Part shown: piece by piece, positions 42,575 through 53,100 of the stretch
Numbering within the stretch: position 1 is the first letter of the stretch
How the letters are laid out: each line of letters starts with the position of its first letter
Assembly (NCBI GenBank): GCA_029248335.1
Contig: JAQWJM010000127.1
Coordinates: 6,757-70,756, forward strand
Source of the DNA: UBA12014 sp029248335
GTDB taxonomy: Bacteria > Planctomycetota > Phycisphaerae > Phycisphaerales > SM1A02
Reading direction: 5' to 3'
DNA length: 64,000 nt
The notes under the pieces: model-generated
Told to the model about the DNA's origin: nothing
The model's input: the letters and a program-made list of their open reading frames with translations, nothing else
The model's database searches: none
Made by a program: the position numbers and the translations under genes

Positions 42575-44686
42575 ATGAAGTTTTCAACCCCCGCCATCGC
42601 CACCACCTTCCTTCTTCTCCTGCCCGCATCGGCCGCCTTCGCACAGAAGAGCGACAACAACTGGATCAATTCGGGCGGAGGCGATTTCGACCTTTCGTCG
42701 AACTGGTCCACCGGGTCGGTTCCGGGCTCCATCGACACCGCCGTCTTCGACATCGGTGCCACGCTTGGATACGAGGTGTTCGGAACGGACGTCAACGTCG
42801 GCGAGCTCATCTTCGGCCGCGACGACGTGACCCTGAGCCTTCAGGGGCCCGTGTCGAGCCTGTTCGCGGGCGGGCTCACGATCGGCGGCCGGAACACCAC
42901 CTCCGCACTTCGCCCCGGAAGCCTCCGAATCGACCTCACCACCGAGACTTCGTCGTTTCTCGATTCCATCGAAGTCGGGAAGTCCGGCTTCGCGAGCAGG
43001 CTCGAACTCTCGCCTTCGACACGGATCGAAACGAGTTTTCTCGACATCCGGGCGGCGTCCACCCTTCGCCTCGACATCGATGCGCTCTCCGGTGGCTTCG
43101 TTCCGATGATCCTGTGCAAAGGCAGCGCCAGCCTGCTGGGCACGCTCGAGATCGGACCGGATGACGGTGCCGCCCTGCCCCCGCTCGGCACGACGGTTTC
43201 CCTCATCGAGGTGCTCAGCGGATTCTCCAGCACGTTCTCGACGATCGTCACGTCGGGGGAACCGGGCCGACGAATCGATCCGATCTTCCAGGGCTCCAAC
43301 GGGTTCGGAGCCGCCGATCTCCTCGTCGGCGTCGTGGTCGCGGAGGACACCACGAACGTCCCGGAAGAAATCACGGACCTCGGGATCGGCGCCGCGACCT
43401 TCGCGATCGAGGCGACCGACCTGAACGGTGACGGGTTCGACGAGATCGTGATCGCCACCGAGGCGGGCAAGCTCAGCATCTACAGTCCGACCGCGAGCGG
43501 CGGCTTCTCCGGTCCGTTCGACTACGTGCTGGGCAACTCGCCCACCGACATCGCCAGCGGCGACTACGACGGCGACGGGACCAACGACCTCGCGATCTCG
43601 AACTTCGGCGACGACGACCTGACCATCCTGCTGAATCCGTCGGCCGACCCCTCGGACCTTCAAACCGCGGCGAATCTCGCCGTGGACACCGGTCCCTCCG
43701 CGGTGCTGACCACGGATCTCGGGACCGCCGGATCGAGCAACTTCCTGTTCGCCGACGGCGACGACATCGTGGTGGTGTCGAAGTCGAGCGGCACCGCGAC
43801 GGGATATCGATCCCAGGGCGGCGGACTCTTCGTCAAGAGCGCCGACGTGCAGGTGGGCGAGGAACCCGGCCCGTCCGCCCCGATCGACGACGAGAACAAG
43901 AAGGATCCCGACGCACCGCTGGGCGTGGGTGGAAGATCCTCCGGGATCCGAGGCCAGACCTCGGGAATCCTGTCCATCGTCCAGCCGAACCCGACCACCG
44001 GTGGCCTCGACGTCACCGCCACGGTGGGCCTCTCGGGACTGCCGGTCGGCGTGGCCGCCGCGGACCTCGACGGCGATGGTGCCGCGGAGTCGATCGTGGC
44101 GACCGACCTCGGCACGCTCGACATCATCAGCGGAACGACTTCGTTCAGCCGCAGCACCATTCCCCTGCCGGCGCCTCGAACGGCCACCGCCATCACCGCG
44201 GGCCGATTCGATTCGGAGCCGGGCTCGGAGATCGTGGTCGGCGTCGTCGATTCCGACGGCACCGATCCGGCGTTGCTCGTCTACCGTCCTCGAACCTCGG
44301 GCGGCCTGAACGTCATCCAGCTCGACCTCATCAACGAGATCTCGCTCGACACCGCCGCGTCCGCGCTCGCCCTCGGCATCGGCGAGACCTCCGCGTCCTT
44401 CACGGGCCTGCCCGCCCAGCCGACGCTCAGCGTCGGTGTCGGCGCCGGCTCCGGCGAGACGCCCGAAGTGACCCTGCTGGGCCTGATCACGAAGGACGTC
44501 CCGGATTGCAACAAGGCGGACTTCAACGGGGATGGCGAGGTCAGCGGTGCCGATCTCTCCTTCATCCTGAGCTACTGGGGACCGTGCGGAACGGTGTGCG
44601 CCACGGACCTGAACGACGACGGCACCACGAATTCGGCGGATCTCGGTCTGTTCCTCGGCTTCTGGGGGCCGTGCATCGTCCCCTGA
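42575..44686 (+). CDS. Secreted FG-GAP/VCBS protein with dockerin-like tail (paralogue 2)
   Basis: A 703-residue tandem paralogue of the preceding gene. Signal peptide residues 1-23 (core TTFLLLLPASAAFAQ). The domain order is the same: N-terminal WINSGGGDFDLSSNWS ... DTAVFDIG, VCBS/FG-GAP blades (FAIEATDLNGDGFDEIVIAT, DYDGDGTNDLAISNFGDDDL), the segment GEEPGPSAPIDDENKKDPD, and a tail with DFNGDGEVSGADLS and DLNDDGTTNSADLG, each ending in WGPC. Divergence is spread along the chain while blade motifs and the polar segment are nearly fixed, so both copies seem to be under selection. ATG 42575 has AAGG just upstream. Probably exported and surface-located; partner unknown. Confidence 0.86.
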   Translation: MKFSTPAIATTFLLLLPASAAFAQKSDNNWINSGGGDFDLSSNWSTGSVPGSIDTAVFDIGATLGYEVFGTDVNVGELIFGRDDVTLSLQGPVSSLFAGGLTIGGRNTTSALRPGSLRIDLTTETSSFLDSIEVGKSGFASRLELSPSTRIETSFLDIRAASTLRLDIDALSGGFVPMILCKGSASLLGTLEIGPDDGAALPPLGTTVSLIEVLSGFSSTFSTIVTSGEPGRRIDPIFQGSNGFGAADLLVGVVVAEDTTNVPEEITDLGIGAATFAIEATDLNGDGFDEIVIATEAGKLSIYSPTASGGFSGPFDYVLGNSPTDIASGDYDGDGTNDLAISNFGDDDLTILLNPSADPSDLQTAANLAVDTGPSAVLTTDLGTAGSSNFLFADGDDIVVVSKSSGTATGYRSQGGGLFVKSADVQVGEEPGPSAPIDDENKKDPDAPLGVGGRSSGIRGQTSGILSIVQPNPTTGGLDVTATVGLSGLPVGVAAADLDGDGAAESIVATDLGTLDIISGTTSFSRSTIPLPAPRTATAITAGRFDSEPGSEIVVGVVDSDGTDPALLVYRPRTSGGLNVIQLDLINEISLDTAASALALGIGETSASFTGLPAQPTLSVGVGAGSGETPEVTLLGLITKDVPDCNKADFNGDGEVSGADLSFILSYWGPCGTVCATDLNDDGTTNSADLGLFLGFWGPCIVP

Positions 44687-44731
44687 TCCACGCCGCCGCC
44701 GCCGCCCCCGCCCCCCGATCCAGCGTTTGAT

Positions 44732-44755
44732 CCGAGCCGTGGTGTCACGGATCGG
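44732..44755. promoter_or_regulatory. Inverted repeat before the second kinase gene
   Basis: CCGAGCCGTG and CACGGATCGG form a 10-bp stem with one mismatch around GTGT, 46 bases after the paralogue stop and 65 before the kinase start. There is no T-run; it may be an operator or a weak terminator. Confidence 0.35.
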
Positions 44756-44820
44756 CCGTGGCGTGCTACGCTCGATCCGACGGGGCCGGACCCCGTCGCG
44801 GAACCCCGGAACACACCACC

Positions 44821-47640
44821 ATGAGCACGGACGCACGCGTCGCCGACATCCTCGCGAAGATCCGGGCGGAGCCCGACCAGCGCCCCGCGGACGTCGCCGC
44901 CCGTCTCTGCGGCGATGACGTCGATCTGCTCGCCGAAGTGCTCGCCGCGGTCGAATCGATGACCCGCGAAGCAGCGGCGACCGTCGAGCTCGATCTCGAC
45001 CGAACCGTGGAGCAGACCGCGGTCGCCACGCCGATCTCCGACGTGCCTCCACTTCCGAGTCGCCGCGGCTCGGACGACGCCGACTCGAAACCGCGATCCC
45101 ACCGGGGCGGCCGGTTTCGCCGTCCCGATCGGGTCGGCGTGTTCCAGATCGACGCGGAAATGCCGATCGGCCGCGGTGGATTCGGCGAGGTCTGGGAGGG
45201 CAGCCGCGCCGAAGGCGGATTCCGACAACGGGTCGCGATCAAGATCCTCTCGCGATCGACCAGCGACGAGACGGTCGTCAAGCGCTTCGAACTCGAACGT
45301 CAGGTCCTGGCGTCGCTCGACCACCCGGACATCGCCCGGCTGATCGACGGTGGAACGCTCGAGGACGATCGGCCCTGGCTCGCCATGGAGTTCGTGGAAG
45401 GCACGACGATCACCGCCTTCTGCGACCGGGAGCGACTGTCGATCGAGGATCGAATCCGGCTGACGATGCGGGTCGCGATGGCGGTGCAGCATGCCCACGA
45501 GAATCTCGTCGTGCATCGCGACATCAAGCCCGACAACGTCATGGTGACGCCGAACGGCGATCCGAAACTGCTCGACTTCGGCATCGCGAAGATCGTGAAC
45601 CCCGATCTCGGCGGACTCGGCAGCCGGGTGACGCAGGCCGGCGAGGGTGTCCTGACGCCCGACTACGCCGCCCCCGAGCAGTTCACGGGCGAATCGATCG
45701 GCACCCGGGCCGACGTCTACTCCCTCGGGGTGGTGCTCTACGAACTCCTCACCGGCCGGCTTCCCTTCGCGGACGTCGACCGCGGATACGTGAACATCCG
45801 GGACGCGAAACTCGAGACCGAACCGCTCCGCCCGAGCGAAGCGGTATCGACCGCATCGATCGATGCGGAGGCGGCGAGACGGATCTCGACCAGCCGGAAC
45901 AGCGGCATCGATCGGATCCGGCGTCGCCTCGACGGCGACATCGACGTGATCATCCTGAAGGCGCTCCGACGGGAACCCTCCCGCCGCTACGGTTCGCCGC
46001 GGGAACTCGTCGAGGATCTCCAGCGCCACCTCGACGGACTCCCGGTGGAAGCCCGCCCCGAGTCGATCGCCTACGTCACCACCCGGTTCCTCGCCCGACA
46101 CCGAGCGGGCTTCGCGGTCTCCGTCGCCTGCCTGCTCACCATCGCCTTCGCGTCGCTCGCGACCGTCGCGGTGTTGACGGCACGGGCGTCGGAGCAGGCG
46201 CTCGAGATCACCTCCGCGAAGGCCGACGCCGAGACCGCCCGGGCCGAAGCGGCCGAACAGGTCCGAGCGGCGCTCGCGGATCTGGAGATCGAAGCGGCCG
46301 CCTCGGGCACCGAGAGCCTCATTCGTTCACTGCAGGAGGCGAATCAGCTCGACACCGCCAGTTCCCTCGGCGCGATGATGCTCGATCGACTCGAACGCGT
46401 GAGCCGGGCGGTGCCTGACGATGCGACGATCCAGGCCCGCAAGCTCGCGCTCCAGCTCCAACAGGCGCGGATCCAGTGGCAGCGCCGCAATCCCTCGCTC
46501 GGCGACACCGCCGCCGCCGCCGCCATCCGGTCGGCGATCGCCGAGGAACTCGAATCGGCCCGCGTCGAGCATCCGGATTCGATCGACCTGCTGCTGGTCG
46601 CCGCCCAACTCGCGATGGAGGAGGCCGACGCGACGCCTCGAGCCGAACGCCTGCCGTATCTCGAACGGGCGATCGCGCTCTTCACCGAGGCGGGTTCGAA
46701 TTCCGGACAGGATTTCGGACGCCAGCTCGCGATGCTGGGAACCGACCGCGCCGACCTGCTGATCGTCGCGGAGGACTTCGAAGGGGCAATCGCGGCGTAC
46801 GAAGCGTCCCATGCGTTTCATGCTCGACACGGCGAGGACGCCGATCGCGACCTCGCGATTCTCGAAGCCCGCATGGCGGACGGGCACCGGCGACTCGGAG
46901 ATCGTGTCACCGCCCGAACCCTGCTGGAGCGGTCCCTCGAACGCCGAGAGCGACTCGCGGATCGCGCTGCGAGGATCGAATCGAACCGGGCCCGACGCGA
47001 TCTCGCGAAGATCCATCTCTACCTGCAGGAACTCCTCGCGGACGACGCCCCCGCCACCGCTCGACGTCATCTCGAACAGCATCTCGAACTCACCCAGCAG
47101 GTCGCGTGGCTCGATCCGATCGATCGTCGCGGCGGGGTGTCGGACGTGATGAAGGCGATGTCGATCTCCGCCCGGCTGATCCGGTTCGACGGCGGTGACA
47201 CCACGGCCTTCGCCGAGATGATTCGTCGGTTCCGCGACTCGATCATCGAACCCCGGCTGCGGACGCTGCCGGACGCCGACGCCCGACGCCTGGCCATCCG
47301 CGCGGACCGCTACCTCGCGGAGGTCGCGATCGCCGCCATCGCGGAGGGGCTGGATCCCGAAGCGGTCGGGTCCGCGACGGCGGACATCCGCGACCGACTC
47401 GACCGATCGGTTGAAATCGGTCGCGCCCTGCTCGACCTCGAGACCCGCGATTCCGAAGTCACCGCGGAAGTGGGTCTCTGTCTCGCCTACCGAGCGAGCA
47501 TGCCCGGTGTGGAGGACGACGCGGCGAGCGAGGACCTCACCGAAGCCTCACGACTTCTCGAGTTGTCTCTTGAACAGGGCTCGGGCGGACCGCTTCAGAA
47601 CAAGCTGAGCCGTCAGCTCGATTCGCTCGCGGCTTCCTGA
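44821..47640 (+). CDS. Ser/Thr protein kinase with membrane helix and long helical C-terminal domain
   Basis: A 939-residue Hanks-type kinase. The first 100 residues are a short helical region and a charged linker. The kinase domain (about 110-410) is complete: GRGGFGEVWEG, VAIKIL (ATP lysine), HRDIKPDN (His232, with Asp two residues on), LDFGIAK, DYAAPEQF and ADVYSLGVVLYELLTG. One membrane helix (about 430-452, core VSVACLLTIAFASLATVAVL) follows. Then comes a 480-residue Ala/Arg/Glu-rich helical tail with TPR-like periodicity (QVRAALADLEIEAAASG, FEGAIAAYEASHAFHARHG, AIEESLERRERL-like pairs). The arrangement is like the PknB-type kinases with TPR sensors common in planctomycetes. The 3' end overlaps the convergent TVP38 gene by 28 bases. 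ATG 44821 has a weak ribosome-binding site. Confidence 0.92.
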   Translation: MSTDARVADILAKIRAEPDQRPADVAARLCGDDVDLLAEVLAAVESMTREAAATVELDLDRTVEQTAVATPISDVPPLPSRRGSDDADSKPRSHRGGRFRRPDRVGVFQIDAEMPIGRGGFGEVWEGSRAEGGFRQRVAIKILSRSTSDETVVKRFELERQVLASLDHPDIARLIDGGTLEDDRPWLAMEFVEGTTITAFCDRERLSIEDRIRLTMRVAMAVQHAHENLVVHRDIKPDNVMVTPNGDPKLLDFGIAKIVNPDLGGLGSRVTQAGEGVLTPDYAAPEQFTGESIGTRADVYSLGVVLYELLTGRLPFADVDRGYVNIRDAKLETEPLRPSEAVSTASIDAEAARRISTSRNSGIDRIRRRLDGDIDVIILKALRREPSRRYGSPRELVEDLQRHLDGLPVEARPESIAYVTTRFLARHRAGFAVSVACLLTIAFASLATVAVLTARASEQALEITSAKADAETARAEAAEQVRAALADLEIEAAASGTESLIRSLQEANQLDTASSLGAMMLDRLERVSRAVPDDATIQARKLALQLQQARIQWQRRNPSLGDTAAAAAIRSAIAEELESARVEHPDSIDLLLVAAQLAMEEADATPRAERLPYLERAIALFTEAGSNSGQDFGRQLAMLGTDRADLLIVAEDFEGAIAAYEASHAFHARHGEDADRDLAILEARMADGHRRLGDRVTARTLLERSLERRERLADRAARIESNRARRDLAKIHLYLQELLADDAPATARRHLEQHLELTQQVAWLDPIDRRGGVSDVMKAMSISARLIRFDGGDTTAFAEMIRRFRDSIIEPRLRTLPDADARRLAIRADRYLAEVAIAAIAEGLDPEAVGSATADIRDRLDRSVEIGRALLDLETRDSEVTAEVGLCLAYRASMPGVEDDAASEDLTEASRLLELSLEQGSGGPLQNKLSRQLDSLAAS

Positions 47641-48377
47641 GCATCGAGCGCCCGACGGAGCGCCCGCTTGCCGATCGATCCGATCACCACGATCGCGATC
47701 ACCAGCACCACGACGCCGGCGAGGGTCACCGACCACCCGCGTTCACGGACGACCGCGGCCAGATCGCGGGATCCGTCCGCCGCGGCGCCGGCCGCGAAGA
47801 CCGCCGCGAGGACGGTCCGCGGCGCCATGCCGAACATGGTCCCCAGCAGATAGGGCATCACCGGCGTCCGGGCGCCGCCGAGGGCGAGATTCGACAGGGC
47901 GAAGGGACTGTTCGGACTCAGGCGAAGCAGACCCACGATGTAGGTGGCCCGAATCGCGCCGGCACCGAGGATCGCATCCCGGACGGCGGCGACCACCGGA
48001 CGGGCATCGATGATGGCCTGCACGCGTTCGCCGGAGACCAGCCTCGCCAGACCGAATCCGAGCATCGCGCCCGCGGTGATGCCGAGAATGGCCCCCACGG
48101 AGCCGCCGGTGGCACCGAACGCCCAACCGGCGAGAATCGCCTGTGCGTAGGTCGGCAGCACGCCCAGCCCCGACGTCACCGCGAAGAAGCTCGCGAAGAT
48201 CGCGATCGCGGCGATTCGACCGAGGTCGGTCTCGATGGTCCGAAGGAGATCCGACGCATCACCGAGCTTCGCCAGAAGGAAGAAACCGGCGAGCGCGGGA
48301 AGAAACGTCCAGCACGCGGCGAGCACGCCGAGACCGCGCAGACTTCGTTTCTCGTCGGCGTCGAGCGGTCGCACCAC
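47613..48377 (-). CDS. TVP38/TMEM64 (DedA-like) family membrane protein
   Basis: A 254-residue polytopic membrane protein of the VTT/SNARE-associated domain family. The signature is FAVTSGLGVLPTYAQAILAGWAFGATGG, followed by ITAGAMLGFGLARLVSG and LLRLSPNSPFALSNLALGGA, the conserved VTT core. Relatives are lipid scramblases or transporters. The start is a GTG at 48377, followed directly by a second GTG codon. It is the last gene of the long nusA-led run, 70 bases after the lipoprotein gene, and its 3' end runs 28 bases into the convergent kinase gene. Confidence 0.88.
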   Translation of the reverse strand: MVRPLDADEKRSLRGLGVLAACWTFLPALAGFFLLAKLGDASDLLRTIETDLGRIAAIAIFASFFAVTSGLGVLPTYAQAILAGWAFGATGGSVGAILGITAGAMLGFGLARLVSGERVQAIIDARPVVAAVRDAILGAGAIRATYIVGLLRLSPNSPFALSNLALGGARTPVMPYLLGTMFGMAPRTVLAAVFAAGAAADGSRDLAAVVRERGWSVTLAGVVVLVIAIVVIGSIGKRALRRALDAQEAASESS

Positions 48378-48447
48378 TGGCGCAGATCGCTCCGGGGACG
48401 CGTCCGAGGGTTGTTGCGAGGAGGTGATGCGGCGTATCCCGGGCGGT

Positions 48448-48972
48448 TCAGTCGTCGCCGTCGATCACGTTGAGATCGACCGCCGGTGGCGCCTCGAGCT
48501 CGATGACGTCCGGTTCGGGATCGACGACTTCGACCTCGACCTCGACGGTCTCCACGACGTCCAGGCCTTCCACGCCGAGAATCGAACGCATGTCCGCGAA
48601 GTAGCGGTCGGCTTCACGCCAGAGATGGGCGGGCACCGTGATCTGGCGGGCGGAGAAACCGATGGTCGGCGGATCGGTGTTGAGGAAGGCGATCTCGAAC
48701 TTCCATCGCTCCTCCTGTCGTTCGGGATCGTTGCCGACCCGGACGAGATCCCGACGAAGGAAGCGGTGGATCTCGATGCGTCCCGCGGGACGATCGGTCC
48801 AGACCTCGTTTTCGAACACGAACCAGTCGTCGTACTCGGGATTCTTCGCCACGGTCACCATCGCGTTCCAGACCTCGGGATCGCTGTAGCCGGGGAACGT
48901 CGCGGTACGGCTCCCGCATCCGACGAGCGTCAGAGCGGCGAAGAGCAACGGAAGAAGGCGGAGTGAGTGCAT
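48448..48972 (-). CDS. Small lipoprotein of unknown function
   Basis: Not recognised. The 174-residue product has a lipoprotein signal (LLFAALTLVGC, Cys19) and a mixed alpha/beta body starting SDPEVWNAMVTVAKNPEYDDW. The tail is strongly acidic and Val/Glu-rich (VETVEVEVEVVDPEPDVIEL). AAGGAT lies about 11 bases before the ATG at 48972; a 17-residue longer frame is less likely because the signal begins here. It lies 47 bases after the acylphosphatase gene in the same operon. Probably exported to the periplasm or outer membrane. Confidence 0.8.
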   Translation of the reverse strand: MHSLRLLPLLFAALTLVGCGSRTATFPGYSDPEVWNAMVTVAKNPEYDDWFVFENEVWTDRPAGRIEIHRFLRRDLVRVGNDPERQEERWKFEIAFLNTDPPTIGFSARQITVPAHLWREADRYFADMRSILGVEGLDVVETVEVEVEVVDPEPDVIELEAPPAVDLNVIDGDD

Positions 48973-49019
48973 GTCGACGGGGATCCTTCGGGGGCCGGGG
49001 AGAATGGCCCTGCACGTCC

Positions 49020-49352
49020 TCATCGGTCCGGAAGCGGGTTGAACTTGATGCGGAAGCCCTCGAGATGGCCCGAAGCACCCCCGTTCACGGCCTCGGGAGG
49101 GATGATTTCGCGGTGCACCGCCTCGAGATCCGGCCCCCGGTGATCCTGAATCACCTCGATCAGGGCGTCCAGGTCCCCGGAAACGCCTTCCACGAGCATT
49201 CGGACCGAACCATCCGATTCGTTCCGGACCCAGCCCGTCACCGGCCGGCCCGCGGCCACCTGGGCGACCAAGGCCCGGAATCCGACCCCCTGGACGCGGC
49301 CGAGGAAGGTCACCTGCTCCCGCCGGCGGCCCTCCCGCGGCGGGTGGTTCAC
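49020..49352 (-). CDS. acyP: Acylphosphatase
   Basis: Hydrolyses acyl phosphates such as acetyl phosphate and carbamoyl phosphate. The 110-residue chain has the fold of the small ACP enzymes, with GRVQGVGFRALV carrying the phosphate-binding Arg and GWVRNESDGSV carrying the catalytic Asn. It is slightly longer than usual because of a basic N-terminal extension (about 12 residues) and a C-terminal extension. The GTG start at 49352 overlaps the yebC stop as GTGA, so it is translated with that gene. Confidence 0.92.
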   Translation of the reverse strand: MNHPPREGRRREQVTFLGRVQGVGFRALVAQVAAGRPVTGWVRNESDGSVRMLVEGVSGDLDALIEVIQDHRGPDLEAVHREIIPPEAVNGGASGHLEGFRIKFNPLPDR

Positions 49353-50086
49353 TCGTAGGCCTCGTCCGGAATCTCGGCGTTGTGGTGGACCTGCTGGACG
49401 TCGTCCTGATCCTCGAGCGTGTCGATCAGCCGAAGAAACTTCTTCGCCGCCGACACGTCGAGCTGCACGGTGGTGCCCGGTGTGTAGGTCAGCTCGGCCT
49501 GTTCGATCTCGAATCCGGCCGCGACGAGCGCGTCCTTCACCCCGATGAAATCCGTCGGCTCGGTCGACACGGTCATCAGCCCGTCCTCGGTCGCGACGTC
49601 CTTCGCCCCGGCCTCCAGCGCCGCTTCGATGACCTCGTCCTCGTCCGCCTTCGACGCGTCGAGATGAATCACCCCTTCGTGGGTGAACCCGAACGCGACC
49701 GAGTTCTGCGTGCCGAGATTGCCGCCGCCCTTGTCGAAGATCGATCGGATCTCGGGAGCCGTCTTGTTCGCATTGCTTTGAAGGCAGTCCGCGAGAATCG
49801 CGACGCCGCCGGGACCGTAGCCCTCGTATCGCGCGGGTTCGTAGGTCTCTCCTTCGATCTCGCCGGTGCCCTTCTTGATCGCCTTCTCGATCGTGTCCTT
49901 GGGCATGTTCACGGCCTTGGCATCATCGATGGCGTACCGAAGGGTCGTGTTGAACTTCGGATCGCCACCACCATCACGGGCGGCCACGATGAGCGCGCGA
50001 CTGCAGTTGCTCCACTGCTTGCTCCGCTTGGAGTCGACGCGGGCCTTGCGATGCTTGATGTTGGCCCATTTGCTGTGACCGGCCAT
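49349..50086 (-). CDS. yebC: YebC/TACO1-family transcription and translation regulator
   Basis: YebC proteins relieve ribosome stalling or regulate transcription. The 245-residue product starts exactly with the family N-terminus MAGHSKWANIKHRKARVDSKRSK. The second block (NMPKDTIEKAIKKGTGE, YEGYGPGGVAILADCLQSNANKT) and the third (GGNLGTQNSVAFGFTHEGVI) are typical. The C-terminal domain ends with DTLEDQDDVQQVHHNAEIPD. The start at 50086 is the ATG at the family N-terminus. Position between a TPR lipoprotein and acylphosphatase in the nusA operon suits a translation role. Confidence 0.95.
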   Translation of the reverse strand: MAGHSKWANIKHRKARVDSKRSKQWSNCSRALIVAARDGGGDPKFNTTLRYAIDDAKAVNMPKDTIEKAIKKGTGEIEGETYEPARYEGYGPGGVAILADCLQSNANKTAPEIRSIFDKGGGNLGTQNSVAFGFTHEGVIHLDASKADEDEVIEAALEAGAKDVATEDGLMTVSTEPTDFIGVKDALVAAGFEIEQAELTYTPGTTVQLDVSAAKKFLRLIDTLEDQDDVQQVHHNAEIPDEAYE

Positions 50087-50161
50087 CTGTATGTTCCGTG
50101 GAGTGCTGTCGAATGTACGTGTCCGAACCGCCGGGACGATCCCGCAGCCCGCCATTGTGGT

Positions 50162-53100
50162 TCATTCCGACGCGGCCTGCGCGCCCTCCCCGACTTCCGC
50201 CCAGATGGGCGTGACCGCGGGGGCTCGGTCCTCCGCGATCGCCGACAGTCGAGCCTCCGCCGCCCGCTCCCACCGACCGTCGATCCGGTCGTGCATCGAT
50301 CGCGGATCGACGAGCACCCGGCCCCAGACGTCGCGCTGGAATCCGGCGAACGCGGCCAGCCGGCGTGCAAGGGTCTCGTTTCGAAGCGTCTCCTCCGTGA
50401 TCCGACTCCACGCGGCGACCGCATCGGTCTCGCGACCGGCCCGCCAGGAAGCGTCGCCGTAGTGCAGGAGCACCTCCGAGGAGAGTGGTCGACCCGCGGC
50501 GGCTCTCGCCCGGAGCGACCGACCGATCAGGGCCAGGGCACCACCGGGATCCGCGGCGTCGTTGCGGCCCTGGAGGTATCGACACCAGCCGAGGGAATCG
50601 AGCACGCTTGGATTCCCCGCGTCCACCTCGTAGGCCCGATCGAGCAGCGTCGACGCTCGTTCACGAGCGGCGGCGTCCCCGTCCAGGAGGGCGAACCCCA
50701 GATTGTTGATCGTCGGTGCATCGACCTCGGGATCGGCCACCGCGATTTCCAGGAGTGCGTTCGCCAATCCGAGCCGGCCGAGAAGCGAAGCGTCCCCGGA
50801 GACCGCGGCGAGGATCTCCCACCTCGAGGCCCCCGCCTCGTAGATCGCGGCCCAGTCGATTCCGGCTTCGGTTCCCGCCTCCAACATCCCGACCACGAGG
50901 TCCGCCGATCCCCCCGCGGCCATCGCGACCGCGATCGCGGCGCGTGGCAGCCCGCCCCCGGATTCGGTCTCGGCGTCCGGCGCTCGCAACCCGAACCGAA
51001 GAAGTTCCGCGGACGCCGTCGGATCGAGGTCGAAGAGTGACAGCCCCACCGCCCGCCAGTCTCGGTCGAGAAAGGTGGCGGCGGCGGCGGGACGAAGATC
51101 TTCGAACACCGGCCGTGCCGCTTCGTCACCGCGGGTGCGAACCATCGCCGAGGCGACATCGACGTCGACCGGCGTGTCGGTGGTGCGGTACCAGGTCGCC
51201 ACGCGATCGACGATCGTTCCACCCCGTGGATCGGGGACCGCCGCGGCCACGTCCGCGAGCCGGCGTCGTTGGCGGGGTGCGAGCATGGAAGGGTCGAGAC
51301 CGGAGACGACGGACAGCAGTCGATCGATCGCCGCCGCGTCCTCCATTCGAATCGCGCGGTCCAACGCGTCGATGTTCCGGGAGGCGGTGTTCGGACGATG
51401 GCCCAACCGGATTCCCGCAAGCCGATCACGTTCCGCGTCGTCTTCCGGTCGATCCGCGAGAAGCAGTTCGAGTCGCCTTCGCGGATGACCCGACAATGCC
51501 ACCGCGGACTCGAGGCGAAGCGATTCGAGGAGCCTGGCCCGGTTTGCGTCGGACTGCCGCAGGGCGAAGACCGCGTCCTGCAGCACGGGATCCGCCGGAT
51601 GAAGATCAAGGAGCGATTCGAGTCGGCGCCGCCCGTTCGCGATGCGACCGGTGGCCTGCCAGACGCCGAGGAGTCTCACCAGGACCTCCTCCCGCGCCTC
51701 CGGATTCTCGAGCATCCCATCCAACAGACGCGACGCCGTCGCGAGATCACCCGACGCGATCGCGCGGTCGGCTTCGACCAGCGGCCTGAACGCGGGTTCC
51801 TCGGCGACCATCGCGACCACCATTCCGATCTCGGAATCCGCGGCGACCTCCCCTTCGAGGCGGCGCACGGTCCGCGCGAGCCCGATCCTCGTCGACCACC
51901 GTCGATCGCCCAGTCGAATCGCCCGAGCGTATGCCGCCGCCGCGTCGAGCTCCCGGCCCCGGAATCGACCCGCGGCCTCACCGAAGGCGGCCCAGCACTC
52001 GGCGCTGCTCGGCGTCCTGGCGACGAGATCGGTCGCACCGGCGAGCGCAAGCTCGGGTTCACCCGCGACCAGCAGGCCTTCGATCCGGGCCGCCTCGATC
52101 GACGCGTCGAACGGTTCGTCCGCGACCGCGAGCACGCCGGCGGGATCCGCGACGTCCCCGGCGATCCGAATCCGCACCACACGGCGGACCTGATCCTCGG
52201 CCGGGAATCCGGTGGCGGCGAGCGCGTCGGCGGCGAGCCCCGGTCGCTCGTACCGACGAAGCAGTTCGGCGCGAATCAGCGAGGTGTCCGTCGATCCCTC
52301 GACCACCCGCTCGTCGAGCAGTGCGTCCAGCAGGCTTTGATCGCTCCAGGGCGCGGAGATCAGCCGATCGACCGCCACATCCAGCAACCTGGTCGAATCG
52401 ACCACGCCCGCCGCCACGACGACTCCGGCGCTCGGACCGCCGGGAATCGCGGCATCGACGAGCGCGACTCGAAGCTCGGCGGGCACCTGCGCGGCATCCA
52501 GTCGACCAATGATCTCCGCGGCACGCTTCGGATCGAGCGAGACCAGCAGCGTCGACGCCGCGAGATCGTCCGGGGTCGCGAGAATCCGCTCCACCAGCGC
52601 CTCCCGAAGTTCCGGGAGCTCGACCCCGCCGTCACGGAGCAACGCGAACATCTCGCGGTCCACCCCCGTCGGCACGACGCTCGACTCCAGCAGGATCTCC
52701 TGCACCGTCGCGTCACGTCCCAGCGACGCCGACGACCAGACCAGTCTCGGCCGGAGCACCGCGGAATCGATCTCGCCCGTCAAGGCCGCCGCGCTCCATC
52801 GTTCATCCGCGACGATCGGCCGACCCCGTTTCGCCGCGTCGTCCCCCGCCAGAAGCAGACACTCCGCCGCGACCGCCGCCGGCAGATTCGCCAGCAGGCG
52901 TCCCTCGTCCTCCACCAGCACCGCCGCACGAAGTTCCGATGCGGCACTCGCGCCTTCGCTCGCCTCGACCGCCCGCATGAGATCCCGCACCGCGTCCGCG
53001 GCGAGCCGGGGTCTTCGGTCGACTTCGCGGAGGTACCGCGCCGCGATCACCGCGAGCGCCTCCTCGGAACGACGTCGACGCGCGAGTTCACGGCCGAGGG

